Shown here piece by piece: positions 9,612-18,566 of a stretch of DNA of 64,000 nt. Each line of letters starts with the position of its first letter. The first letter of the stretch is position 1. Position numbers and translations under genes: made by a program. This DNA is from G038396625 sp038396625 (GTDB lineage Bacteria > Bacillota > Clostridia > Peptostreptococcales > Thermotaleaceae). Below the pieces are notes generated by a model. The model had not been told where the DNA came from. It worked only from the letters and a program-made list of their open reading frames with translations, and searched no databases. Location of the stretch: positions 3,348,001 through 3,412,000 of the forward strand of contig CP121688.1 of the NCBI GenBank assembly GCA_038396625.1. Direction: 5' to 3'.

Positions 9612-10973
9612 TTATAGCCCTTTTCTTTTTATTAAACGCCCATATCCATGTTTTCCTATAATCGTACCATTACAAAATACGCTTTCTCCTCTTACAATGG
9701 TTCTTTCAACCAAACCTTTTCCTGTTAAACCAACAAAAGCAGAAATCTTATTTTTATAAAATAATGATTCGGGTGTAATTTCCCAAGGCCGTTCTGGGTC
9801 TACAATGACTAGATCTGCATCTCCACCAAGCATCAAGGCTCCTTTTTCAGGATATAAGCCAAAGGTTTTTGCAGGCCCATGTGACAAAACCTTTGTTAAC
9901 AAAGTAGGACTGAGTTTGCGTTGGTGCACAATCTCGTTAAACATAACTTGAAAAGTACTTTGTATTCCACTGATGCCACCCCAAGCCTCCCAAATATTAT
10001 TCTGTTCTTCTGATTTTTCATATGACGCTGAGGGTGAATGGTCAGATGCCACACAGCTAAGGGTTCCGTCTATTACATATTTCCAAAGTTCTTCCTTATT
10101 TTTCTCTTTTCTTAAAGGCGGAGCACACTTAAATAGTGTGCCATTCTCTAGTAAATCGTTTTCCGTAAATACCAAATAATGAGAACAGGTTTCTCCTGTT
10201 ACTTTTACCCCTTGACTTTGTGCTTTTTTAATTTCTTCTGCTACTAAGGGATGACTAACATGACAAATATGTATTTTGGCACCTGTTTCTTTTGCTAGAT
10301 CAATAACATTTTTTACTGCAATCAATTCTGCAACTACTGGTCTAGATTCTAAGAAATCTTTACGTCCAAATCGTTTTTCTTTTATGGCTTTTTCTTCGGC
10401 TCCTTTTACAATAGAATAATCTTCACAATGAAATCCAATAAAAATATCTAAAGGTGCAATAAGATTCATGGCTTCTCGAATCATTCCCATATCTACACTA
10501 GAATAACCAAGAGACACAGGTCCTATAAAAGCTTTTAATCCAACTGCACCTGCATCATAAAGCCCCTTAAGTTCTCCTATATTGTTATCTACAAAACCAC
10601 CCCAAAAGGCATAATCCACTACTGCTGAATTTTTAATTGCTTTTTCCTTATCAATAAAAATTTCTTTGGACGTCAATGCAGGCGTATTTTGTAGGGGCAT
10701 ATCAATAATAGTAGTGACTCCCCCAGCCGCAGCACTCTCAGATCCATGTACAAAGTCTTCTCGCCATTCAAAGCCTGGGTCATTTAAATGTGCATGACAG
10801 TCAATAACACCTGGAAAAATCATTTTTTCTTTCGCATCAATGATATTTTTAGCTTCTAATTGAATTTCTGTACTAACAATTGCAACAATTTTACCATCCT
10901 TTATACCTATTGAACCTTCATAAATATTATCAACACCTACAATTGAACCACCTTTGACGAGTAAATCTAACAT
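9612..10973 (-). CDS. Allantoinase/dihydroorotase-like cyclic amidohydrolase
   Basis: Cyclic-amide hydrolase of the hydantoinase/allantoinase group, 453 residues, closest in pattern to AllB (allantoin to allantoate). Visible motifs are CHAHLNDPG (binuclear metal site), GLKAFIG (lysine to be carbamylated), FHCEDYS, KIHICHVSHP and the catalytic ASDHSPS, followed by GGISGIQ typical of allantoinases. It has a strong promoter of its own and starts the unit with NhaC and the YtcJ-like enzyme. No other purine-degradation genes are nearby, so allantoin is likely but not proven; a hydantoin is the main alternative. Confidence 0.8.
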   Translation of the reverse strand: MLDLLVKGGSIVGVDNIYEGSIGIKDGKIVAIVSTEIQLEAKNIIDAKEKMIFPGVIDCHAHLNDPGFEWREDFVHGSESAAAGGVTTIIDMPLQNTPALTSKEIFIDKEKAIKNSAVVDYAFWGGFVDNNIGELKGLYDAGAVGLKAFIGPVSLGYSSVDMGMIREAMNLIAPLDIFIGFHCEDYSIVKGAEEKAIKEKRFGRKDFLESRPVVAELIAVKNVIDLAKETGAKIHICHVSHPLVAEEIKKAQSQGVKVTGETCSHYLVFTENDLLENGTLFKCAPPLRKEKNKEELWKYVIDGTLSCVASDHSPSASYEKSEEQNNIWEAWGGISGIQSTFQVMFNEIVHQRKLSPTLLTKVLSHGPAKTFGLYPEKGALMLGGDADLVIVDPERPWEITPESLFYKNKISAFVGLTGKGLVERTIVRGESVFCNGTIIGKHGYGRLIKRKGL

Positions 10974-11008
10974 TTGACTGCCTCCCTTTTCAAAATAATA
11001 ATGTTTAT

Positions 11009-11037
11009 ATTGTATTTTTAGAGGTGTACCTTGTCAA
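11009..11037 (-). promoter_or_regulatory. Sigma-A promoter of the allantoinase-NhaC-YtcJ unit
   Basis: On the minus strand TTGACA (11032-11037), a 17-base spacer and TACAAT (11009-11014). Both hexamers are near consensus. The start codon is about 35 bases further on at 10973. Confidence 0.75.
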
Positions 11038-11063
11038 CATTTTGTTCTCCTTGTTTTGTAGTT

Positions 11064-11464
11064 TTACATGAATTTTATAGCTTTCACTGCAGTCTCTGCT
11101 CATGCTTTATACCTTGGAATATGCGTACTTTCTCCTTCCCATACATAATATCCATTAAGCTTCAATCATCCATTTGCGTAAAATAATGATTCTATTTTTT
11201 AGTTTTTTCGTTGTTATGTATTTCTTGCATTTTCATATTTAGTGTAACTCTAAAATTCGTTAGTCTCTTAACAATTCCTTTGTCATGAATAGATAATTCA
11301 TAGCCACTTTTTTATCAAGTATAGGCAATTTATCTTTACCAAAGATCAAATATCCCCCTAAAATCCTCGATAGTTTTTCTTCTGTTATCAATAGATTCTT
11401 GCCAATTGGTGTTGCATCCTAGTTTAACAATATAGGTTGTAGGATGCCTAGTATTTAAGTATAA
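11064..11464 (-). pseudogene. Decayed coding remnants in the gap between the M20 and allantoinase genes
   Basis: This gap has no intact gene, but the minus strand reads like protein in broken pieces. From about 11464 to 11336 one frame reads RHPTTYIVKLGCNTNWQES and on to IFDLW then stop. A shifted frame continues LPILDKKVAMNYLFMTKELL to a stop at 11260. A third piece ending at 11064 reads LKLNGYYVWEGESTHIPRY, with two in-frame TGA codons where tryptophan would fit. I read this as one or more inactivated genes; the family is not recognised. Chance open stretches remain possible. Confidence 0.3.
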
Positions 11465-11468
11465 AAAA

Positions 11469-11503
11469 AGGGATTATAGGTAAAAAAATTACCTATAGTC
11501 CCT
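11469..11503 (-). terminator. Rho-independent terminator after the M20 peptidase gene
   Basis: A 15-bp stem with one mismatch (arms 11469-11483 and 11489-11503), followed on the minus strand by a run of T. It lies 91 bases after the stop at 11595. Confidence 0.8.
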
Positions 11504-11594
11504 TGATGTTTCAATGACCTTTCATTTTGTCTTTTAAAAATCTAATCTCCTAACATTTTTGATTCCCGCTACCCCTATGAACCTATGTTATAGA

Positions 11595-12710
11595 TCATTG
11601 TTTCTTCCTTAACATCAATTCTAAAGCAACATTGCTAATATCCACTAAACTTTGTATTGTAATATGCTCTTCTAATGTATGGGCCTTTGTCATTCCTGTT
11701 CCTAAATTGATTGCTTTTATGCCATGCTCATTGTAGATATTTGCATCACTTCCACCACCTGTAGAAGTAGGATTTGATTTTATGCCAAGCTTGCTACAAA
11801 CATTCTGCACTCTTTTTACGAGCTCGTCATTTTTTTCTATTTTGAATGCTTTATACATGTTATTTATTTCATATATTAATTCTACTTCATATTTTTCTGC
11901 TGCCTTTTTAAAGCATGCTACCATATGGTTAGATTGTTCTTTTAACTTTTCATTATTTAAACTTCTTGCTTCTGCTATAATTTCCACCTCTGGACAAACT
12001 ATATTTGTCGCTTTCCCTCCGTTAAAGGTGCCTATATTGGCTGTTGTTTCTTCATCAATTCTAAGTAGTCTCATATTTGTAATCGCTTCACAAGCAACTT
12101 GTATGGCACTAATCCCTTCCTCTGGTGCTACACCTGCATGGGCTGGCTTTCCCATTATTTTCACTTTTATCTTATCTTGCGCTGGTGCTTGTATAATGAT
12201 TTTTCCTACTTCACCACTGCTGTCAAAAACAAAAGCTTTTTTAGACTTTATTCTATCGTATGCAAGATTTTTTGAACCTCCCATACCACTTTCTTCACAA
12301 ATCGTAAATACTACTTCAATCGGTCCATGAGACATATTATTTTCTTGAATGGTTCTAAGGGCTTCTAAGATCCCATTAATTCCAGACTTATCATCACTCG
12401 CTAATATTGTATTACCACTGCTGTATATTACTCCATCTTTTATCATTGGTTTTATTCCCACGCCTGGCTTTACCGTATCCATATGACTGCTAAATAAGAT
12501 TGGCTCTATATCTAAATCACCATCTAAAAAGCCGTAGACGTTATTCCCATTAGAGCCTACTTTCTCACCTGCATCATCCGTCCACACTGTCATTCCTATA
12601 TTTTTCATCTCTTCCATTATCCGTTTAGAAAATGTACCTTCATTTCCAGTTTCACTATCGATTTGTACATATTCGATAAACTTATTAATAATTCTTTCTT
12701 GATTTACCAT
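11595..12710 (-). CDS. M20-family aminopeptidase, PepT-like
   Basis: Cytosolic dizinc peptidase, 371 residues, of the PepT-like group. Zinc and catalytic residues are visible: H76 in SSHMDTV, the aspartate of LASDDKSG, the glutamate pair in CEESGMGG, the aspartate of FDSSGEVG and the histidine in TKAHTLEEH. The ATG at 12710 is chosen because GGAGGGG lies eight bases upstream; ATGs at 12713 and 12734 are too close to it or before it. It lies 20 bp behind the pucR-like gene. It probably frees amino acids from small peptides taken up by the nearby OPT carrier, but this is inference. Confidence 0.88.
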   Translation of the reverse strand: MVNQERIINKFIEYVQIDSETGNEGTFSKRIMEEMKNIGMTVWTDDAGEKVGSNGNNVYGFLDGDLDIEPILFSSHMDTVKPGVGIKPMIKDGVIYSSGNTILASDDKSGINGILEALRTIQENNMSHGPIEVVFTICEESGMGGSKNLAYDRIKSKKAFVFDSSGEVGKIIIQAPAQDKIKVKIMGKPAHAGVAPEEGISAIQVACEAITNMRLLRIDEETTANIGTFNGGKATNIVCPEVEIIAEARSLNNEKLKEQSNHMVACFKKAAEKYEVELIYEINNMYKAFKIEKNDELVKRVQNVCSKLGIKSNPTSTGGGSDANIYNEHGIKAINLGTGMTKAHTLEEHITIQSLVDISNVALELMLRKKQ

Positions 12711-12730
12711 CATATTCCCCTCCACGTAGT

Positions 12731-14317
12731 TCATGTTCTGTAATATAGCTTGTGAAGTTTGAGTCCTAGGCTCAAAACTAAATTTTTATCTGATTCTTTC
12801 ATATTTAAATCTATAATGCTTTCTATCTTTCTCAGTCTTTTATATAAGGTATTTCTATGTATATATAAATCCTCAGCAGTTTTTAATACATTATAGCTAT
12901 TCTCTATATAACTCTTTATGGTTTTTACAAGGTCTGTTCCATAGTGTCTATCGTGGTCATTTATTTTTTTGATCGTATCCTCGTACAATCTAATTAACTG
13001 TGGATGTGTAGATATATCATTTAAGACATAGTATATAATCAGATCATCAAAAAACTGAATTGCATCCTCTTCTGCCTTCAAACCACTTTCAAGACAAAAT
13101 CTTGCTTCATTATATGCTGTTGATAATTGGTCTAAACTATTAAAGGTTTTACTCACACCAATTTTAAAATGATAAACTGGAAATTTATACTCAAGTTCTT
13201 TTAGTAGGTGTTCAAACCAATTTTTATGACATATATTTTCTTTTTGATCATGAATACAAATCATACAATTCTTTTCAAAAACAATATGAATCTCATTTAG
13301 ATCAAACTTATTCTGAATGATTTCACTGATCTTATATAATTCGCTTTTACACACCTCTTTCGAAGTAACTTTAATAATCCATACACTTCTCTTTAAATCA
13401 AATGCAATGTTATAGTAAGCTGCATTGCGTTTAAGTTTTATCTTATTGGCAATTTCTTTATAGATCACCAATTTTAAGAAGTCCTCTTTCGAATTATATC
13501 GTAAATAATGATAAGATTTTTCTAGTAACATGCCCATTATTAAATAAGAAAAAGAAAGTTTAGCCATTTTAAAATCAAGCTTTATACGGCGATCGTCATA
13601 AGAAATGATAGAAAAATATCCTATAACTTCTCCTTCAGCCTTTAAAGCATTCATCCATATTTTTTGATTATTTATCTCTATACCAAAAAAATCTACAGAA
13701 GCATCTATTTTCTCCTTGTATTCATTAATTGTATCAATAATATTGGATATAGGAAATTGAGTTTCATTATATGGTATAGATTCTATTTTACTATTATAAA
13801 AAGAAAATACAGCAAATGGATTTTTTATATATTTTTTCATTAGATAAACAACATCTCTTATACCATAGTTCTTTAAACTAAAGTTCAAGAGCTCTTCATT
13901 GTATTTTTCAAGTTTATAGTTTGTGTAGTCCTTTTCACCTAGTATTTTCGTTACAATTGGCCATGTCATATCACTATAACCTAAGTGTATAGGTATCTCG
14001 AATAATGAAAAGTTCAATTCATTTGCTTTTTCTATGGCTTCTACAGGTATCTTTTTTAGATATCGATCTATTTTTATACCTAATCCAACTGCACCCTTTT
14101 CATTTAATATATCAATCCAAGTCATCAAATCATTTCTCTCTTTATGTAAAAAATACCCAGTGGTTATTACCAGATCCCCTTTATTTACCCAATACACACC
14201 ATCTGGTATCTCTACAATTTCAATATCTTTTATCTCTTTGTCAAGGCCACCTTGTCCTGCTAAAAGTTTTAAACTTTTAAAGTTGCTATTTAAATGAAAT
14301 ATTTCTCTAACCTTCAT
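12731..14317 (-). CDS. PucR-family transcriptional regulator
   Basis: DNA-binding regulator, 528 residues. The N-terminal 130 residues match the PucR sensor domain (GDLVITTGYFLHK, VGLGIKI). A central GGDEF-like region contains KIGVSKTFNSLDQLSTAYNE. The C terminus is the PucR helix-turn-helix (VLKTAEDLYIHRNTLYKRL). In Bacillus PucR controls purine catabolism; other members control amino acid or peptide use. It forms an operon with the PepT-like peptidase and sits next to the OPT operon and the allantoinase unit, either of which may be its target. The 14400 terminator separates it from the OPT gene. Confidence 0.88.
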   Translation of the reverse strand: MKVREIFHLNSNFKSLKLLAGQGGLDKEIKDIEIVEIPDGVYWVNKGDLVITTGYFLHKERNDLMTWIDILNEKGAVGLGIKIDRYLKKIPVEAIEKANELNFSLFEIPIHLGYSDMTWPIVTKILGEKDYTNYKLEKYNEELLNFSLKNYGIRDVVYLMKKYIKNPFAVFSFYNSKIESIPYNETQFPISNIIDTINEYKEKIDASVDFFGIEINNQKIWMNALKAEGEVIGYFSIISYDDRRIKLDFKMAKLSFSYLIMGMLLEKSYHYLRYNSKEDFLKLVIYKEIANKIKLKRNAAYYNIAFDLKRSVWIIKVTSKEVCKSELYKISEIIQNKFDLNEIHIVFEKNCMICIHDQKENICHKNWFEHLLKELEYKFPVYHFKIGVSKTFNSLDQLSTAYNEARFCLESGLKAEEDAIQFFDDLIIYYVLNDISTHPQLIRLYEDTIKKINDHDRHYGTDLVKTIKSYIENSYNVLKTAEDLYIHRNTLYKRLRKIESIIDLNMKESDKNLVLSLGLKLHKLYYRT

Positions 14318-14370
14318 ATTTTATCACCACATATGATTTTATTTCAATCATAACATATTGTCTTATTGAA

Positions 14371-14399
14371 AAAAAGCCAAGGGAAGTCCTTGGCTTTTT
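14371..14399 (-). terminator. Rho-independent terminator after the OPT transporter operon
   Basis: A perfect 12-bp stem (arms 14371-14382 and 14388-14399), A-rich on one side and T-rich on the other, so it can work on both strands. It begins five bases after the OPT stop codon. Confidence 0.85.
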
Positions 14400-14403
14400 T
14401 CTG

Positions 14404-15993
14404 TTATTTGACTTTGCCCAATTGTATCGTTGATTTGAAGAAACTAAACAATGCAGCACCTGCGATAGAACCTGCTCCTAAAATATAAAGTATGCCTTGT
14501 ACTTCTTTCCCTTTTATCTTAATCACTAAAGTTCTAATCAATAATCCTACAAGTACAGTAATACCAGCTATTGGTGAATTGATTAATAATCCTGTAGCAA
14601 AAAGTACTCCTAACTGCTTCGATGGACCGCCAATAAATTGAATAAGTAGACCAGGAATAGCCCATAATAGTAAATACTTTGCTACTTCTGGATTTGTACC
14701 AGCTTGAATAGTAGCAACATAAACCCGATCTACAGGAGGAACTAAGTCTTGTGCAAAGTAGAATTGATGTACTAAACCAACCATAATAATTGCCACCATA
14801 AATGAAATAAGTTCTGCAATATATTGCTGCTTTCTACCTTCTCTCTCAAATTCCGGGTCTTTACCTTCTCCTCTTAGGATCCATCCAGCTTTAAAATCAT
14901 AAGCCATATCCGCAAATGCTGGCCCAGTAGAAGCAGTAAAACCTACTAATAATGCCAACGCAATAGGAGGAAATCCGATTAGCATTCCCAATACCAAGAA
15001 GATTAGTGCTGTAGCAAATGCTGGAAACCAGCCAGAATACATAGCCGCAATTCCAACAATTAACTCTGATACAATCGCTGCTGTAGCTGCGAAGATAATC
15101 CATAATAAAAGCATACCCATTGACATTTCTGTCATCAAACCAGATATAATAGCGAGCAATAAAGCTACACCTATATATGCTATATAACCTTTTCCTAGTC
15201 CTTTTTTAAGATCCTTTGTACTTCTTGTCGTATTATATTGACTTCCATCCTCTGCATCTTTTTCACTCTTTATAATCTTAACGATTTGAATTAATGCTGC
15301 TATACCCGCACCAATCATAACACCATGGGGTAAATATAATTTCATTAAATCAATACCAGTAAATTGTGGTACATATCCTCTTGTTAATAAACCAATCCCA
15401 AATGCCGTAAGTGCAAATACATTACCAATAAATGCAACTCCTAAAATATCCGTAGGAATACCAAAGAATTTACCTATTGCACCACCAATAATACCTAAAA
15501 TGAGTATGATTCCACTTTTTCCTTTTTCTGCAGCAGTTTTGATGGCTTCAGCTGTTGCAATACCTGGAGGCCATGCAGCTTCAGCTGGAAAAACCTTAGA
15601 GTCAAATGAAAAATATAAAATTGTTGCATCTGTAATAACTGCTAAAGCGGCACCTATTAACATTGGCCATACCAGCTCTGGTTTCCCCATCAAAAATGTT
15701 ACTCCAATAGGTAGCATGAGTCCATTTGCTGCTGAAAATGTGGATCCTGAGATGGCTGTTTGTAATAAGTTCTGTGTATTTACATCCTTATATTTTCTGA
15801 GAAATGTCAAAGGTACCTTTGCTATGACAATTGCTACTAATGCACCTATAATAGAGGTGTTTGGTGTGGTACCTAATCTTGTAATCAATTCAAGCCCTAC
15901 AATGGCCCCCATAGATGATAATATAATAATCAGTATCAGTGTACCAAGATCTAATGCTGAAGGATGTTTTCTCCTCTGTTCAGTTGTTTTCAT
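14404..15993 (-). CDS. OPT-family oligopeptide transporter
   Basis: Integral membrane carrier of the OPT superfamily, 529 residues with 12 or more hydrophobic segments. Typical phrases are NLLQTAISGSTFSAANGLML near the N terminus, FPAEAAWPPGIATAEAI and TASTGPAFADMAYDFKAGW. OPT carriers import small peptides or peptide-like metal chelates by proton symport. The start at 15993 has AAGGAGG upstream; the longer reading to 16053 is not supported. It is last in the operon with the racemase-like, DUF917, DUF1177 and AroM-fusion genes, 102 bp after the last of these, so it very likely imports their substrate. Confidence 0.87.
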   Translation of the reverse strand: MKTTEQRRKHPSALDLGTLILIIILSSMGAIVGLELITRLGTTPNTSIIGALVAIVIAKVPLTFLRKYKDVNTQNLLQTAISGSTFSAANGLMLPIGVTFLMGKPELVWPMLIGAALAVITDATILYFSFDSKVFPAEAAWPPGIATAEAIKTAAEKGKSGIILILGIIGGAIGKFFGIPTDILGVAFIGNVFALTAFGIGLLTRGYVPQFTGIDLMKLYLPHGVMIGAGIAALIQIVKIIKSEKDAEDGSQYNTTRSTKDLKKGLGKGYIAYIGVALLLAIISGLMTEMSMGMLLLWIIFAATAAIVSELIVGIAAMYSGWFPAFATALIFLVLGMLIGFPPIALALLVGFTASTGPAFADMAYDFKAGWILRGEGKDPEFEREGRKQQYIAELISFMVAIIMVGLVHQFYFAQDLVPPVDRVYVATIQAGTNPEVAKYLLLWAIPGLLIQFIGGPSKQLGVLFATGLLINSPIAGITVLVGLLIRTLVIKIKGKEVQGILYILGAGSIAGAALFSFFKSTIQLGKVK

Positions 15994-16095
15994 AAAATTC
16001 CTCCTTGTATTTAATTTTATTGAAATATTGATCCATGTACACTTCTTTACCAATATTCCAACAATGAATCCACCTACACATCCACAGAGATGCTC

Positions 16096-17610
16096 TTACT
16101 GTTCTGCTAATTCATTAATCACTCTCGCAATGAGTGTTCTAGGTAATATGACCATTTTTCCTGACATTCTGCTCACCATTTTTTTCATATCTACAGAATA
16201 ACCCATACAATCTAGTACAATATAATTGATTGCTTTATCTTTAAATCTTTTCGCTGCCTTTTCTATGTTTTTAATATCTTTATAGGGTGAAGCCACTTCA
16301 ATTTTTACATCCATATTCACAGTACCCCACCATTTCCTCATTTGATCTATTTGATCTGTATCGGGAATGATTGCACCTATCTTCTTCTTTGGTTCTAATT
16401 TAGATACGGTTGCATGAAGTATATTTTGAGGAATAATTAAAGGCTTTTTATGTTGAAAGACAGGAAATTTTCCTGTACATAATAGCAATACCATATCAAC
16501 CTTTTTCTCTATTTCATCAATATGGCTTTGAATTTCTCCTATAATCTTCTTTTCACTTAGAGCTACTTGTGTGCCTTCTCTCATTCTAGAAACAAGAACG
16601 GCTTCCTGGTTCTTTGGAGAAAACTTTTCTATTACCTCTTCATAGGTATATTTATCTAATACACCTTGCTCTATTACAGTGATATCCTTATTTAATACAT
16701 CCTTGATATCCTGCGTAAGGTCCATTCTCGGAGATTGCCCTATGGTAATAATTCCTAGTTTTTTGCTTTTCTTTTCTTCTGTTTTTTTTGTTTTGTATCC
16801 ACAGGCTAAATGGTTTTTACAAGATGGACATCCGGCTTGACATTCCTGCAGAGATATTTCTTCACCAGATATTTTGTTTTCGGATGTTTTAATATCTTTG
16901 ATAATCTCTAGTATGTTATGGACCTCTTGCTCTTGTCCCCATATTTCCAATGTAACGCTTCCATTTGCCTTATCTAATCCCCCTGCTCCAATTACTTGAC
17001 AGGTGACCTTCGATAATTGTTTGATAGCCTCTATTTCCGTTATGATTTCTCCAAACACAGGAAAAAGTCCAACTGACATCCCATAAGACAAATCTTTGCC
17101 TTTTCGAGAAGTATTTTTTATGATATCATTGATGTTTCCAGGTATAAGCTTTTCAAGTCCTACTGGTATGATTACTTTCACACCTTCTGTATATAAGAAA
17201 CTCATATTATTCCCAATACTTCCTCCACCCGGACTTCCCGCCATTATGGCTGCATTTCCAAAGCTATCGATGGCATTTGCACTTATAATAACCATATCGT
17301 CTTGGGTGAGCTTACTAAATTCTTGGCTTAATATCGCATCTATATTTTTTATATGATTCTTTTCAATCAATAGGGTATGGGGATCATCTTTTTGATATAA
17401 GCTTGAAACAGTTCCTCTCTCCGTTATCCTACCGCATATCCGCAGAGGTTTACCTGTTATTTTTTCACTTATCTTAGAGACCGTTGTTCCTCCTTTGAGC
17501 ACTACTCGACCACTTTCAAGACTTTTTTTTACCTCCCTATGATGAACAACAGCTCTTGCAATAAGCTCTTTTGATTCTTCAACTAAAAGGGTGACTTGAA
17601 TTTTTTTCAT
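16096..17610 (-). CDS. AroM-domain protein with an unrecognised N-terminal domain
   Basis: A 504-residue two-part protein. Residues about 285-504 match AroM (an Asp/Glu-racemase-like family): IITIGQSPRMD at the start, DMVLLLCTGKFP, and YIVLDCMGYS near the end. E. coli AroM is only about 225 residues, so this is a fusion. Residues 1-245 are not recognised; they contain GGTTVSKISEKITGKPLRIC and AIMAGSPGGGSIGNN. A linker carries C257, C261, C264 and C270 (CQAGCPSCKNHLAC), which could bind a metal or Fe-S cluster. It starts three bases after the DUF1177 stop. The function is unknown; a role in racemising or cleaving the OPT substrate is inference. Confidence 0.75.
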   Translation of the reverse strand: MKKIQVTLLVEESKELIARAVVHHREVKKSLESGRVVLKGGTTVSKISEKITGKPLRICGRITERGTVSSLYQKDDPHTLLIEKNHIKNIDAILSQEFSKLTQDDMVIISANAIDSFGNAAIMAGSPGGGSIGNNMSFLYTEGVKVIIPVGLEKLIPGNINDIIKNTSRKGKDLSYGMSVGLFPVFGEIITEIEAIKQLSKVTCQVIGAGGLDKANGSVTLEIWGQEQEVHNILEIIKDIKTSENKISGEEISLQECQAGCPSCKNHLACGYKTKKTEEKKSKKLGIITIGQSPRMDLTQDIKDVLNKDITVIEQGVLDKYTYEEVIEKFSPKNQEAVLVSRMREGTQVALSEKKIIGEIQSHIDEIEKKVDMVLLLCTGKFPVFQHKKPLIIPQNILHATVSKLEPKKKIGAIIPDTDQIDQMRKWWGTVNMDVKIEVASPYKDIKNIEKAAKRFKDKAINYIVLDCMGYSVDMKKMVSRMSGKMVILPRTLIARVINELAEQ

Positions 17611-17613
17611 CGC

Positions 17614-18546
17614 TTATTCTATGCCCCTCGTTTGAAATTTCTTCATATCCCCATACAGCTTAAGCATTTGTGCAACTTCTTCTTCATCGTAGAATTTACA
17701 TTTGTTCTCTCCAAAATCTTTTGCAACTTCTATTACAAATCTTGCTGTCATTTCTATATCTGTAAGGTGTGTGGCTCCTGTGGCACATCCTGCAACAGGA
17801 ACTTCAGTAGTAATTGCAACCCCTACAACAGGAGCTTTTGCAGCAACAGCAGGTTGTAAGATACTATTTAAGTGATAAAGACCATTGCCATAAGGAGTAA
17901 TATCTTGTTGAGATAATGGAAATACATAGGGTAGTCTTCCCGTTGTTCTCATCATTACTTCAAGTAAGTCATCGCTTACTTTTAAGATATATCCTTCTTT
18001 TACTGTATTAGATATGGCAAATCCTCTTGTATTAATAATCTTGTTTCCCTTTGTGGTATCAATAGATAAGATTGCATCCATATCATCGGTTATTTCCATC
18101 TTATTCATTGTCTCTATATCAACAGGAGAACCCATAAATCTTACAGGAACATGTTCTCTTGTTGGTGCATCTGGACAAATATGGGTAGTAATCACAACAT
18201 CCCCTTTTAAGACATCTCCATGCCGTTGCATATCTACCAGTTTTAATGCAGCAGATAATGCAGCAAGTGCCCCATCTCCATCTGAAACAAAACCGATCAC
18301 TTCTGGTCTCGCACCCAAGCCACCTAGTCTTCCTGTAATACCTAATGTTGGCGCATCTCCACCTGTATTTTTTCCTTGAGTTCCTTTAAGAAAAATTTTA
18401 ATAAAATCTGTACTGCCTTTTTCCCCTGATATTGTTTGTACAACAACATCTTCTGCACCTCTACCCCTTAATAATTCTTCTACTTCCTTCCCACTTGCAG
18501 TAGATTTATCTAATAGATCATATATTTCCATCACTTGTTTTAACAT
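17614..18546 (-). CDS. DUF1177 family protein
   Basis: A 310-residue cytosolic protein matching DUF1177. It has the conserved region LGGLGARPEVIGFVSDGDGA and, after it, DVVITTHICPDAPT and PVRFMGSPVD. Histidines, aspartates and the glutamate-rich positions hint at a metal-dependent hydrolase, but no activity is established. GAGGAGG supports the start. It lies 20 bp after the DUF917 gene and 3 bp before the AroM fusion. Co-occurrence with OPT, AroM and DUF917 suggests one pathway. Confidence 0.82.
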   Translation of the reverse strand: MLKQVMEIYDLLDKSTASGKEVEELLRGRGAEDVVVQTISGEKGSTDFIKIFLKGTQGKNTGGDAPTLGITGRLGGLGARPEVIGFVSDGDGALAALSAALKLVDMQRHGDVLKGDVVITTHICPDAPTREHVPVRFMGSPVDIETMNKMEITDDMDAILSIDTTKGNKIINTRGFAISNTVKEGYILKVSDDLLEVMMRTTGRLPYVFPLSQQDITPYGNGLYHLNSILQPAVAAKAPVVGVAITTEVPVAGCATGATHLTDIEMTARFVIEVAKDFGENKCKFYDEEEVAQMLKLYGDMKKFQTRGIE

Positions 18547-18566
18547 TTAAAAATCTCCTCCTCATC

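Noticed and set aside
11064..11190. Selenocysteine codons at the in-frame TGAs, given the YedE genes nearby
   Set aside because: The surrounding words fit tryptophan, no SECIS-like hairpin follows the TGAs, and neighbouring pieces have ordinary frameshifts and TAA stops.
11782..12330. A 182-codon open frame on the plus strand
   Set aside because: It is fully antisense to the M20 peptidase gene, whose motifs are intact.
15500..16201. A 233-codon open frame on the plus strand across the OPT gene and the AroM gap
   Set aside because: It is antisense to the OPT transporter gene, lacks a start signal, and crosses the intergenic gap without resembling any family.
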